Assembly (NCBI GenBank): GCA_002452555.1
Contig: DKER01000015.1
Span: 1 to 36,998 of the forward strand
Length of the DNA: 36,998 nt
Source: Fidelibacterota bacterium UBA6817
GTDB taxonomy: Bacteria > Fidelibacterota > Fidelibacteria > Fidelibacterales > Fidelibacteraceae
Direction of reading: 5' to 3'
Shown here: in pieces, positions 16,583-24,578 of the stretch
Layout of the letters: every line of letters begins with the position of its first letter
How positions within the stretch are numbered: position 1 is the stretch's first letter
Translations under genes and position numbers: made by a program
The notes under the pieces: model-generated
The model's input: only the letters and a program-made list of their open reading frames with translations
The model's database searches: none
What the model was told of the DNA's origin: nothing

Positions 16583-17518
16583 TTATTCTATCATATCCGT
16601 ATCAAGAAAGTCCTCGATATCAAACTTTCCTTCGGAAGCCAGTTGTTTTACTGATTGAACTAATTTTCTTCTGGCAGTTTCAACTTTTCGTCTTGGTTGG
16701 GGACCTTCCGCATCTTTTATTTCGTCTTCCAGCATGATTTGTGTTTTCTGTGGAAGGTTTCCTATGATAAACTTTACAAATTCCTCTTCCATCCCTTTTA
16801 ATGCCAGTGCCAAATCCTGAAGTTCAACACTTTTTAATGCCTCACGCAAAACATCAAGAGGGAGCTTGTCAAAACTTTCAAAAGGAACATAGTACTTGGC
16901 AAGATCCCTTGCCAGGTCCGGGTCTTCATTTTGAACATGACTTACAAATTGTTCTTCAAAATTCGGTTCAAGCTGACTTAAAATATCCGCAATCTGCTTA
17001 GAACCGCCTTTATTAAAATGTGCTTTATGGGGAACCAGTCGTGCTTTATCCCGGATATCGTTTTCAATATTGATTATTCCTTCATAAGGAATCTGTTCTA
17101 TATCATTCATCTGAATAAGAACTCTGGCTCTTTCATCTTCTTCCATATTTTTTATTACTTCAACCTGCACACTCATATCCAGTTGACTCAGAACCAATGC
17201 TTTTACAAGTTCACTTTCCGGTTCAAGGAGGTATCGTATCTGATCAGAAGACATCGGTTTGAGAAAATCAAAAAGCACTTTTTGCTCACCATCGCTGAAT
17301 ATCTTGATTTTCTCCGACATTAATTGGAAATAGTATTCTTCCAGGACCTTCCTTTTGAGTTCAAAGGGTACTTTGGTCAATGTCTCGGCATGTCGTCTTA
17401 ACTTATTCAGCTGTGCTTGAGACAAGTGTCGAAACAACGATACAGACAGATTGTCTCCCAGTGTTTTATATATGATAGCCGCTCTGTCAAGATTGGAGAG
17501 TTTTTGCGGATCACTCAT
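16583..17518 (-). CDS. fliG: FliG-like motor switch protein
   Basis: Homologue of the flagellar switch protein on which the stator acts. The 311 residues cover all three FliG regions: N domain (DRAAIIYKTLGDNLSVSLFRHL), middle domain (VKALVLSQLD, then the Gly-Gly linker in KGGSKQIADILSQLEP at 170-172) and C domain (LREALKSVELQDLALALKG, then LPQKTQIMLEDEI). Charged positions important for torque in E. coli are largely kept: K264 is Lys241, R281 is Lys258, D288/D289 are Asp265/Glu266. The EHPQ motif that contacts FliM is replaced by ESEL. The start at 17518 has AAGGAG with nine-base spacing and overlaps the FliF-like gene by 8 bases; a longer frame to 17599 has no such support. Confidence 0.92.
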   Translation of the reverse strand: MSDPQKLSNLDRAAIIYKTLGDNLSVSLFRHLSQAQLNKLRRHAETLTKVPFELKRKVLEEYYFQLMSEKIKIFSDGEQKVLFDFLKPMSSDQIRYLLEPESELVKALVLSQLDMSVQVEVIKNMEEDERARVLIQMNDIEQIPYEGIINIENDIRDKARLVPHKAHFNKGGSKQIADILSQLEPNFEEQFVSHVQNEDPDLARDLAKYYVPFESFDKLPLDVLREALKSVELQDLALALKGMEEEFVKFIIGNLPQKTQIMLEDEIKDAEGPQPRRKVETARRKLVQSVKQLASEGKFDIEDFLDTDMIE

Positions 17519-19064
17519 TTTCCCGTTCTCCTTCTTCTGCCGTTTCATCAGCCGGCGTTTCTTCTTCCATCCAATCCCGGATAATCCGGCTTGCAGCATC
17601 TGGATTTGCTACGCTCATATTTACAATATTTTTCCGGATTCCGTCCAGTTCGGCTTTTTTCTCAATGGGATCCGGCGGAGAAACAGGTTCCCGTTCAAGC
17701 TTACTTTCTTTCTTTTCTGCCTGTATTTCACTTAAAATCTTCCGTCTGATAGACTCTTCTTCGGCCTGCCGGTTTTTCTCCCGTGTGATCATTTCATTTT
17801 CGTGTTTTTTCCCTTTCCGGATAATTGCAACAGCTAAAGAAATGATCGCTGCGGTCAAAACGACCAGTATAGCCCAAAACCACAGGGGTATTTTGCTTTT
17901 CTGGAGGCTCAACAATTCATCCTGTGTTTCGCTGAGAAGGGCAAGTTTTTCGGCAATGGCTTCTTCCAACTCCCTTTTTTCCTGATATTTGCTGTCTGAA
18001 ACCGCTTGTGTTCTCAGTTGATCATCAACTTCCATTTGCTGTGTGGCAAGTTGCAATTTTAAAGCTGCAATCTCATTCTGAAGTTCTTGCAGACGGGTTG
18101 TATCCTTACCCAGCATTTCAAGTCGGATTTTCTGTTCTGTAATCATTTTTTGCGTTTCAAGATCATCGGCAATGGATTGACGTGTGTTAAGTTTATCAAT
18201 GATTTTCAGCAGCATATTTTCTGTTGGAGTGGGTTCCGCGCTTCGAGCTGTCTGTCTGATTTCCTGCTGACGTGCCAGATTGTTGATTTGATCCTGTATC
18301 TGCTGGATCAGGCGCTGCGTATCGTCAGTCCTTTGAATTTCTTCCTGGGATCGTTCATACCGCACATCACGAGCTGCGATAACCGGATCAACTTTGGGTG
18401 TTTCATCTTCGCTGAAAGTGGTTGTCATTATACTGAGCACATCGCCGCGAACCCTGTCAAAATGAGAAGCAACAATGGCAACCTGGCGAATTGATTCTAC
18501 CAGATCCGGTTTGATTCCTTCTTTTAAAATTATACTGATATCCAGTCTTTTTACTTTGGGAATAAGGGGTGTGGAGCGGGCTACTGAACGACTTCTTAGA
18601 CGATCCTGAGATTCAGGACTGTCTATGCCGGGAAGAAGGGCGGTTTGTTCTTCTCTAACCCGGATGGATTCATCGGGTAATTCTTCTGTTAAAACATCCA
18701 GTCTCCTGTCTCCGATGCGGGCAGGGATACCGGGAAGAATTTCATCAAATTCCTCTTCATAAGCAGGCGCGGCTGCAGAGGGCGTTTGTGCAGGACTTGT
18801 ACGTCTTGTATCATCACGAACCGGTGCAGCCGGTTCATAAACTTCTTCTACGCGATGATCAGGAACAAAGTCCAGATCAGCTTTTACATCAACGATAAAG
18901 TGGCTGTTTCCAAGAATTCTTTCCACAGCCTGAGAAATTTTATTCTGGAGCGCTTGTTCAAGTTCCAGTTTTTGTGACAAATAATTGCTAGTCTGGGCGT
19001 TCAGGGTCAAGACCGTTAACAGGATTATTGTCAGAGTAAAACTAACAAGTTTCCGACAATTCAT
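17511..19064 (-). CDS. FliF-like membrane protein lacking N-terminal ring-building domains
   Basis: A 517-residue protein with signal peptide 1-23 and one membrane segment at 392-415. Residues 33-78 (ISQAVERILGNSHFIVDVKADLDF) and 170-217 (VKRLDISIILKEG, then DRVRGDVLSIMTTTF) match the two halves of the FliF RBM3/beta-collar region, split by a proline-rich insert. Residues 235-390 are a long coiled coil. The cytoplasmic tail contains VANPDAASRIIRDWMEEE, closely resembling the FliG-binding C-terminus of FliF. The first transmembrane helix and RBM1/RBM2 (YscJ-like) domains of FliF are missing. An AAAGGAG site precedes the ATG. FliG overlaps its end, supporting a direct partnership. Confidence 0.85.
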   Translation of the reverse strand: MNCRKLVSFTLTIILLTVLTLNAQTSNYLSQKLELEQALQNKISQAVERILGNSHFIVDVKADLDFVPDHRVEEVYEPAAPVRDDTRRTSPAQTPSAAAPAYEEEFDEILPGIPARIGDRRLDVLTEELPDESIRVREEQTALLPGIDSPESQDRLRSRSVARSTPLIPKVKRLDISIILKEGIKPDLVESIRQVAIVASHFDRVRGDVLSIMTTTFSEDETPKVDPVIAARDVRYERSQEEIQRTDDTQRLIQQIQDQINNLARQQEIRQTARSAEPTPTENMLLKIIDKLNTRQSIADDLETQKMITEQKIRLEMLGKDTTRLQELQNEIAALKLQLATQQMEVDDQLRTQAVSDSKYQEKRELEEAIAEKLALLSETQDELLSLQKSKIPLWFWAILVVLTAAIISLAVAIIRKGKKHENEMITREKNRQAEEESIRRKILSEIQAEKKESKLEREPVSPPDPIEKKAELDGIRKNIVNMSVANPDAASRIIRDWMEEETPADETAEEGERENE

Positions 19065-19079
19065 GGGTGCTCTCCTTTA

Positions 19080-19739
19080 TTAAGATATTGCCAGGAATGT
19101 AATTTCAACCCGGCGGTTCTGACTTTTATTTTCCGGAGTCGTATTTGGGGCTTTGGGGCGCGTATGGGCAAAACCGATAGCCCTGAAACGCTCCGGTTCC
19201 AATCCTTTTGACAAATAATAATTGACAACTTTTGAAGCTCTCGCCGCAGACAGCTCCCAGTTTGAAGGATAAAGATTTGAACGGATTGGATCACTGTCAG
19301 TATGTCCTTCAACGGCAATCTGATAGATGGAGTTGTCGATTTTTGCAATAAATTTATCTAAAATCGGAAAAACCTGTGGGTTTAATTCTGCACTGCCTCT
19401 GGCAAAAAGCAGGTCGGCAACAATAGAAATAGTTACTCCCCGGTGAGAATGATGAACGTCAACATATTGATCAAGATTCTCCTGATTTATGATCTCTTTC
19501 ACATCTCTGTCAATCTGGGCGAGGGAAACCCGGCCTTCAACAGGCGCACTTTTTTTACCAAGTTCCTTACCCATTGCTTCGCCAAACTGTTCAATTTTAA
19601 CCGGATCAATGGTTGACATGGAAAATAGAAGAACAAAAAAAGTCATAAGAAGGGTCATCATATCAGCATATGTGACAAGCCATTCTTCCGAATCCGTTTC
19701 TTCCCTGGAAACAGGAGCTCTTTTAATTAAATCTTCCAT
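19080..19739 (-). CDS. motB: MotB-like stator protein with OmpA-C peptidoglycan-binding domain
   Basis: Stator subunit anchoring the ion channel to peptidoglycan. The 219 residues have a short cytoplasmic N-terminus, one membrane helix with the ion-carrying aspartate in WLVTYADMMTLLMTFF (Asp26, equivalent to E. coli Asp32), a linker, and an OmpA/MotB domain (about 100-215) with VEGHTDSDPIRSNLYPSNW and SQNRRVEI. The ATG overlaps the motA stop (TAATG). The aspartate and intact anchoring domain imply a working ion-driven stator. Sodium or proton use cannot be decided from this sequence by eye. Confidence 0.94.
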   Translation of the reverse strand: MEDLIKRAPVSREETDSEEWLVTYADMMTLLMTFFVLLFSMSTIDPVKIEQFGEAMGKELGKKSAPVEGRVSLAQIDRDVKEIINQENLDQYVDVHHSHRGVTISIVADLLFARGSAELNPQVFPILDKFIAKIDNSIYQIAVEGHTDSDPIRSNLYPSNWELSAARASKVVNYYLSKGLEPERFRAIGFAHTRPKAPNTTPENKSQNRRVEITFLAIS

Positions 19740-20533
19740 TATCCTTTTTGTTCAACCTCTCTGATCCATTCTCTCGGAGGGAGGAATGAATTCAGTTTTT
19801 CACGGACAATTAGAGGATGTTTTCGGTTATAAAGAAGACATACACCTTCAATCAACATCAACTGAACCATTGATGCTTTTTGGATTCTGGAATCAATTTT
19901 TGCGGCAGCGGGATTAAAGAACAGATTTGCCAGAATAGCACCGTAAAAAGTCGTGACAATAGCTGCCCCCATCCCTTTTCCTAGCTGAGAAGCCATATCG
20001 CCGGTTGCTGAGGTAGCGCTCATGCCATACAACATCACAACCAGGCCTATGAGTGTTCCGATCATCCCAAAGGCGGGAGAAAACTTCCCCATTGTCTTTA
20101 CAATATTCACTTCACCTTTTTCCCGTTGTTCCCGGTTTATGATGCGTGACGTTAAAATTTCACGAATATCTGCATCGCTATAACCATCAATAACCAATTG
20201 AATTCCATCTTTTAAAAAGGGGTGACGCACTTCATCTATATGTTTTTCCAGTTCTGTTGAACCCCGGCGGGCAAAAGAAGCCAGTTCAACTATTTGTTTA
20301 ACCAGGTTTTGCATTTCTCTTTTTTCGCGTCTGAAGACAATTCCTATCACTTTAAAAACACGACCGACTTCATGGAGAGGAAAAGCAATCAATGATGCCG
20401 CCAGTGATCCGCCAAGAACAATCGCCAGTGACGGTAACGACCAGAACATCTGATAATCCTGAGTCAAAAGAGTGATGCCGAAAAAAATCAATCCCAGTCC
20501 CAGAAAGATCCCTATAATCGTTGCAAAATCCAT
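19739..20533 (-). CDS. motA: MotA-like stator protein
   Basis: Ion-channel subunit of the stator. The 264 residues show four hydrophobic segments (about 4-23, 32-50, 153-173, 188-206). The cytoplasmic loop contains ELASFARRGSTELEKHI, matching the rotor-contacting charges of E. coli MotA (R90 and E98, here Arg89/Arg90 and Glu96). The channel-lining motif GKFSPAFGMIGTLIGLVVML includes the conserved proline (Pro153). These features separate it from ExbB and TolQ, which lack the large charged rotor loop. AAGGAG precedes the ATG by five bases. It is 9 bases downstream of the barrel/TPR gene. Confidence 0.94.
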   Translation of the reverse strand: MDFATIIGIFLGLGLIFFGITLLTQDYQMFWSLPSLAIVLGGSLAASLIAFPLHEVGRVFKVIGIVFRREKREMQNLVKQIVELASFARRGSTELEKHIDEVRHPFLKDGIQLVIDGYSDADIREILTSRIINREQREKGEVNIVKTMGKFSPAFGMIGTLIGLVVMLYGMSATSATGDMASQLGKGMGAAIVTTFYGAILANLFFNPAAAKIDSRIQKASMVQLMLIEGVCLLYNRKHPLIVREKLNSFLPPREWIREVEQKG

Positions 20534-20542
20534 TGCGGCTCC

Positions 20543-21898
20543 TTAATTGTTTCCCATAAAGGACTGTGTTCTGGTGCGGTTTTCCTGCAAAACTTTCAGA
20601 ATATTTCTCACATCTTCATATTCCGGATCTATCTGCAGGGCAAGATTCCAGTTAATCGTTGCTCTCTGTATATCACCCATTTTATAATAAATTGATCCGC
20701 GTCTGGCATAAGCCAGAGACAAGTTTGGATTAAGCTGAATAGCAATATCAGCTTCATTAAGTGCCTGTGTATAATCTCCGGCATAAAAGAATCTCAGGCT
20801 CCGGCTAAGATGCTTAAGAGCAAGATTAATATTTTGTTGCATAACATGCTGCTGGAGTTTAACAGACTGCAATGAATCTTCCAGAACGGATTTCTGTTGT
20901 CTTAAAAGGGCAACCATATTATTCAGGTTATCAACTGTTTCAACGGAAATTCTGAGGGAATCCCGAAGTCCCATAATTGTTGCATCAGCTTCACGGATAA
21001 CAGAATCCAGTTCGGCTTTATACTGAACTTCCGTACCCGTAACCGGCTGCAATCTTCTGCTTTCGATAGGAATATCCATCCGCCCGCCGGGTCTTTTTTG
21101 GGACAAAGCTTTGGGAATGGACAGGGTTAAACCAAGTGAAACTGAAGGCAGATTGCTTTCATCTGCTTTGCCAAAATTGGGCAGCCATTGGAGTTGGGAA
21201 ATACCGATATTGAACTGGTACTCTGCAGTAACGGGTATTTGCAGCCCAAGGTTCAGCCCTGAGCCGTCAAATTCTCCCAAAAAATTAATACCTCCCCGAT
21301 CATGAAGCATACCTGTCCTAAAAAGAAATCCGGCAAACACACCGATTGAAGTGGTCGTATCATTACTGGCAAATGCCCGTGAAAGATTACCGCTTCCCGC
21401 GCCCATATAAGTATTTAACCCGGTTGTGCCTAAAGATTTTTCAGTAGAAATAACCGCAAAAAAAGAAAAATCGTTTTTATCAAGCTGCATCTTGCCTTCA
21501 ACATCTCTGAGGACAAAATCCCAGAGCCCCACAGCCATGGAAATATCACCATAGGACATTACACGCTTTGTGAGGTTCAAGCCATACTCAACACTGACCG
21601 GATCAAGAGCAGAAACTTCAAGGGGCTGGACAACAGACAAGCCTACATTAAGCGTATTGATCAGCTCCATATCAAAGTATACAGCACTTGACATACGGAA
21701 ATCATCCACGCCATACAGATCGGAGCCGAAACCGGCTCTGAAAATATAGGGATACTCGAGAGAAGAACTTCCGGGAATTCTCATCATGGGTCCCGGCTTT
21801 GAAAAAGAGACCTGTGAAGAGGCATAGAGATTCTTCCCTGATAAAAACAGTAAGCAAACCAGGGAAAACAACAACAGACTTTTTGATTTATGTATCAC
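20543..21898 (-). CDS. Outer-membrane beta-barrel protein with coiled coil and TPR domain
   Basis: No named family recognised. The 451 residues have a signal peptide (about 1-26). About 240 residues follow of alternating hydrophobic strands rich in Gly, Ser and aromatic residues (PYIFRAGFGSDLYGVDD, VSLGLTLSIP), typical of a membrane barrel. A coiled coil runs about 290-350, and TPR units fill 355-450 (FFYAGDYTQALNEADIAIQL, LAYARRGSIYYKMGDIQRA). A barrel with a periplasmic TPR arm could link an outer-membrane site to the stator genes that follow. The start is GTG at 21898, overlapping the upstream stop (GTGA). Confidence 0.8.
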   Translation of the reverse strand: MIHKSKSLLLFSLVCLLFLSGKNLYASSQVSFSKPGPMMRIPGSSSLEYPYIFRAGFGSDLYGVDDFRMSSAVYFDMELINTLNVGLSVVQPLEVSALDPVSVEYGLNLTKRVMSYGDISMAVGLWDFVLRDVEGKMQLDKNDFSFFAVISTEKSLGTTGLNTYMGAGSGNLSRAFASNDTTTSIGVFAGFLFRTGMLHDRGGINFLGEFDGSGLNLGLQIPVTAEYQFNIGISQLQWLPNFGKADESNLPSVSLGLTLSIPKALSQKRPGGRMDIPIESRRLQPVTGTEVQYKAELDSVIREADATIMGLRDSLRISVETVDNLNNMVALLRQQKSVLEDSLQSVKLQQHVMQQNINLALKHLSRSLRFFYAGDYTQALNEADIAIQLNPNLSLAYARRGSIYYKMGDIQRATINWNLALQIDPEYEDVRNILKVLQENRTRTQSFMGNN

Positions 21899-22539
21899 GG
21901 ATTTTTCTCCAACTCTCTACGGGCAAAACTTGAAAATTTAGACTGGGGGAAGTGTTCCAGGTACATACTGAAATAATGCCTGGCTTCCGTACTTTTCCCC
22001 AGGTTTCTAAAGCTGACAGCCATCAGGATCATTGAATTTTCCCTGAACAGATCCAAGTCATCGGCCAAAACCTCTTGAAGCAGGATTACTGCCTCATTAT
22101 ACGTGTCAAGCCTGAAGGCACATTCAGCCATCCAGTAAAGAGCACTTATTCGCAATTCCCGGTCATCAGTCCCTTCGCTGACCAGCCGCAGATTTTCATA
22201 AGCTTTTTTATATTCGCCTGAATTGAAATACTGCAGTGCTTTGGCATAATGCTCTTTTTCAACAGAGGGAAGGGATTTTTCAGAGACTTGGGGCGTTGAA
22301 CGTTCCTCACGGCCAAGCCTTTCCTTCAAAATACGAACATCTTCTTCCAGCCGTTCGATGCGGCGAATCACATCATCCGGCAGAACAGGGTTTTTCAATG
22401 AATCTCTTTTCACCTGTTGTTGGGCCGCTCTCTGTTCTTCAGCCCTTTCCGGAAAAAGCATTTGAATATCAAGCATTGGATCAGCAAACCCCGCTGAAAT
22501 AAATAATATCAAAGAACAGAAAAAAATCACAAACTTCAT
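21895..22539 (-). CDS. Periplasmic coiled-coil/TPR protein, CpoB-like
   Basis: A 214-residue exported protein: signal peptide 1-19, a short coiled coil at about 58-78 (IRRIERLEEDVRILKERLG), then TPR-like repeats from 95 to the end (HYAKALQYFNSGEYKKAYEN, ALYWMAECAFRLDTYNEAV). Its build resembles a small YbgF/CpoB, but it stands in the motor operon, not beside pal, so a scaffold role in the envelope machine is inferred. It starts two bases after the preceding stop and overlaps the barrel gene. Confidence 0.78.
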   Translation of the reverse strand: MKFVIFFCSLILFISAGFADPMLDIQMLFPERAEEQRAAQQQVKRDSLKNPVLPDDVIRRIERLEEDVRILKERLGREERSTPQVSEKSLPSVEKEHYAKALQYFNSGEYKKAYENLRLVSEGTDDRELRISALYWMAECAFRLDTYNEAVILLQEVLADDLDLFRENSMILMAVSFRNLGKSTEARHYFSMYLEHFPQSKFSSFARRELEKNP

Positions 22540-22541
22540 GT

Positions 22542-23477
22542 TTAAAACTGTCCCGAATCCATCATTTCCTGAACTTTACTTACAAGTTCACTTCCGGGAT
22601 AGTCCTCAATAAGTTTTTTAAACGCTTCCAGTCCTTCCACTTTTCGTCCAAGTTTCAGGTATGATAATCCGATTTTAAACTGGGCATGATCTGCTTTATT
22701 CCCATTGGGAAGGTCTTTAACCTTTGCAAATTCGGATATTGCCCTTTCATAAAGCCCCTGGGCATAATATCCTTCTCCGATCCAATATTGACAATTGTCC
22801 GAATAATCATTATCGGGTGAAATTCTTATCAGTTCCCTGAACTCTTCAATGGCCCGGTTTCTTTGTTTATCAAATAACAGATCAAGCGCTTCCTGATATC
22901 TTTGAAGATATTCATCCTGGGTCAGATTCATAACGGGACTGATCGCTTTATCAATTGCGCCGGTATCCTTTACGGTTTTACTTTCTGCAGAATCATTCGC
23001 CGTATCCGTTTCCGATGCAATAGCTTTTAAAAGATTTCTTTCAGACTCTCTGACGGCTTCTGTTTCAAGAGCGCGGCGGATAGAATCCTGAGACGCGGTC
23101 AAATACGTTTGCAGCTGTTCATTCATCCGTATCAGTTCAAGGTTTTTTTCATCCAGCTCTGACAGTTTTCCTTCCAGTTCTTTCGATGACTCTTTTTCCA
23201 GCAGAATACGGCTTTTCATGGAATCGGTCTGAGTTTCCATATCAATGATTGTCGATTTCAGATCACTGATTTCACTCTGGAGTATTATTATCTGGTTTTT
23301 CAGGTCCATAATTTCAATGGTTCTCTGCTGGACTTCCTGTTCACGGCGTCTAAGATCATCTTCTGCCCTTTGTAATTCTTCCGGATCGACGGCAGGTTTA
23401 GAACTCCCGCAGGATGAAAATCCCAATGCCAGAATTAAAAGAAAAATGAAGATATGAAAAGAGTGTCTCTTATTCAT
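22542..23477 (-). CDS. Coiled-coil/TPR lipoprotein
   Basis: A 311-residue lipoprotein with lipobox GFSSC (Cys23), a long coiled coil (about 35-155, including LKNQIIILQSEISDLKSTI) and C-terminal TPR repeats (about 195-305, including CQYWIGEGYYAQGLYERAI). The domain order is that of YbgF/CpoB with an added lipid anchor. The ATG at 23477 is chosen because GGGAGG precedes it and the lipobox lies at the proper distance; a longer frame to 23522 would put the signal sequence too far inside. It overlaps the upstream lipoprotein gene by 8 bases. Confidence 0.82.
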   Translation of the reverse strand: MNKRHSFHIFIFLLILALGFSSCGSSKPAVDPEELQRAEDDLRRREQEVQQRTIEIMDLKNQIIILQSEISDLKSTIIDMETQTDSMKSRILLEKESSKELEGKLSELDEKNLELIRMNEQLQTYLTASQDSIRRALETEAVRESERNLLKAIASETDTANDSAESKTVKDTGAIDKAISPVMNLTQDEYLQRYQEALDLLFDKQRNRAIEEFRELIRISPDNDYSDNCQYWIGEGYYAQGLYERAISEFAKVKDLPNGNKADHAQFKIGLSYLKLGRKVEGLEAFKKLIEDYPGSELVSKVQEMMDSGQF

Positions 23478-24393
23478 ATTCCTCCCAGTTGATTGTATAA
23501 GAGTAACCAATGAATGTACCAAAAGAAGCCGGGATAATCAATGTGAAGGTGCCGGAAGCGCCGGGCAGCAGCGATGCATCAGATGAAACGCCGCTGGCAA
23601 AAGTCATATAGGACCCTTTCACAAATTTAGTCAGTGTTTTTGTTTCACCGCTCCAATTCATTCTGAAAATAAAATTAATTTTTACAAAATCTGCCCGTCT
23701 TGCTCCAATATTCTTTATTTCACCTGAAAAAATCCGATTCCCGGAATGATCGGTCGTTTCCCGAATATTGCCTACCAAAACACAATTTGCACTCACGGCT
23801 GTTGCTGCCGGTCTCTGCGGAAGTTCGACGGGAGAAACGGCATCCGCTGTCGGAGCTGTAACAGGACGTGAAGATACAGGCGCAGCAGACTCGGAAACAG
23901 TTTCGGACGGCGCAGCAGGAATATTATCGACAATCCGTACTATATCACTTCTTTTTATGACAAGATATCCGATCAGAGTCTGGATCTTAACAATATCATT
24001 ATCCTGGAAAAGGATTTTACCATATATGGTAGATCCGTTCTGCAGAATTATCTCTTTGTTATATATTTTTAACGGATTTTCCCACAAGGAAGATTTTGCT
24101 TTCAGGTCTTTTAGCTCCGCTTCCAGATGTTTGATGCGGGCTCCCTGTTTTTTTAGCTCATAAGAGAGCTCATTAATGACAAAAGGATAATCCCTCTCCT
24201 GAATGACACTGTCCTGAACCCCTGCCCTTGCTAACGCACTCATTTCCTGCCGGATCATGACATTTTGTTCATCAATAAGGACCTGATCGCTCGTTGGCAA
24301 ATCACTCTCATCTCCGCCCCTCCCGCGAAACCAGGCACAGCCTGACAAGAGTACCAGAAACACACCCAAACGAACCCATCTATTGAGAGACAT
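23470..24393 (-). CDS. Lipoprotein with SH3-like and FxLYD-like domains, first gene of motor operon
   Basis: Function unknown. The 307 residues start with a signal sequence ending in a perfect lipobox LLSGC (Cys19). A coiled-coil stretch (about 75-100) follows, then a small beta domain of the form 'nucleate G-x-I-x-G' (IILQNGSTIYGKILF to VIKRSDIVRIV, about 113-155), a Pro/Ala/Ser-rich linker, and a C-terminal Ig-like FxLYD-type domain (about 205-307) with FSGEIKNIGARRADFVKINF and LPGASGTFTLIIP. AAAAGGA lies 7 bases before the ATG. As the first gene of the eight-gene unit it probably forms part of the envelope side of the machine. Confidence 0.75.
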   Translation of the reverse strand: MSLNRWVRLGVFLVLLSGCAWFRGRGGDESDLPTSDQVLIDEQNVMIRQEMSALARAGVQDSVIQERDYPFVINELSYELKKQGARIKHLEAELKDLKAKSSLWENPLKIYNKEIILQNGSTIYGKILFQDNDIVKIQTLIGYLVIKRSDIVRIVDNIPAAPSETVSESAAPVSSRPVTAPTADAVSPVELPQRPAATAVSANCVLVGNIRETTDHSGNRIFSGEIKNIGARRADFVKINFIFRMNWSGETKTLTKFVKGSYMTFASGVSSDASLLPGASGTFTLIIPASFGTFIGYSYTINWEEYE

Positions 24394-24414
24394 TCGGTTT
24401 TCCTTTTTATTCTG

Positions 24415-24444
24415 AATTTACACTTATTGAATAAGAACTTTCAA
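24415..24444 (-). promoter_or_regulatory. Possible sigma-70-type promoter of the motor operon
   Basis: On the minus strand, TTGAAA (complement of 24439-24444) and TAAATT (complement of 24415-24420) are 18 bases apart, about 20 bases before the AAAAGGA site of the first lipoprotein gene. The two boxes match the -35 and -10 consensus at five and four of six positions. The whole 185-base gap (24394-24578) is very A+T-rich, so a chance match is possible. No sigma-28 (FliA) or sigma-54 type element was seen, which also speaks against flagellar-type control. Confidence 0.3.
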
Positions 24445-24578
24445 CATATATACATACTTAAAAAAATATAAATTCAAATCGGATTAAAGTCAAGATAAAA
24501 ACTATATAACAATGTTTTAAAGCCTTTCATTTAAAACTCTGTTTAGAATATTCTCAAAAGTGCCTTTGTATCAACGAG

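Noticed and set aside
16583..20533. Zorya-type anti-phage defence, which also uses MotA/MotB-like proteins
   Set aside because: MotA and MotB here are of normal flagellar type and size, and the partners are FliG, a FliF-like protein and envelope proteins. No helicase, nuclease or other Zorya component is seen.
16583..20533. Fragment of a standard flagellar operon or a type III secretion system
   Set aside because: No FliE, FliH, FliI, FliM, FliN, FlhA/B or secretin gene is adjacent, and the YscJ-like domains of FliF are missing. It cannot be excluded that a flagellar cluster lies elsewhere.
19739..20533. ExbB/TolQ instead of MotA
   Set aside because: The protein has the large cytoplasmic loop with ARR...ELE charges and the SPAFGMIGTLIG motif of MotA, and its partner has a MotB/OmpA domain.
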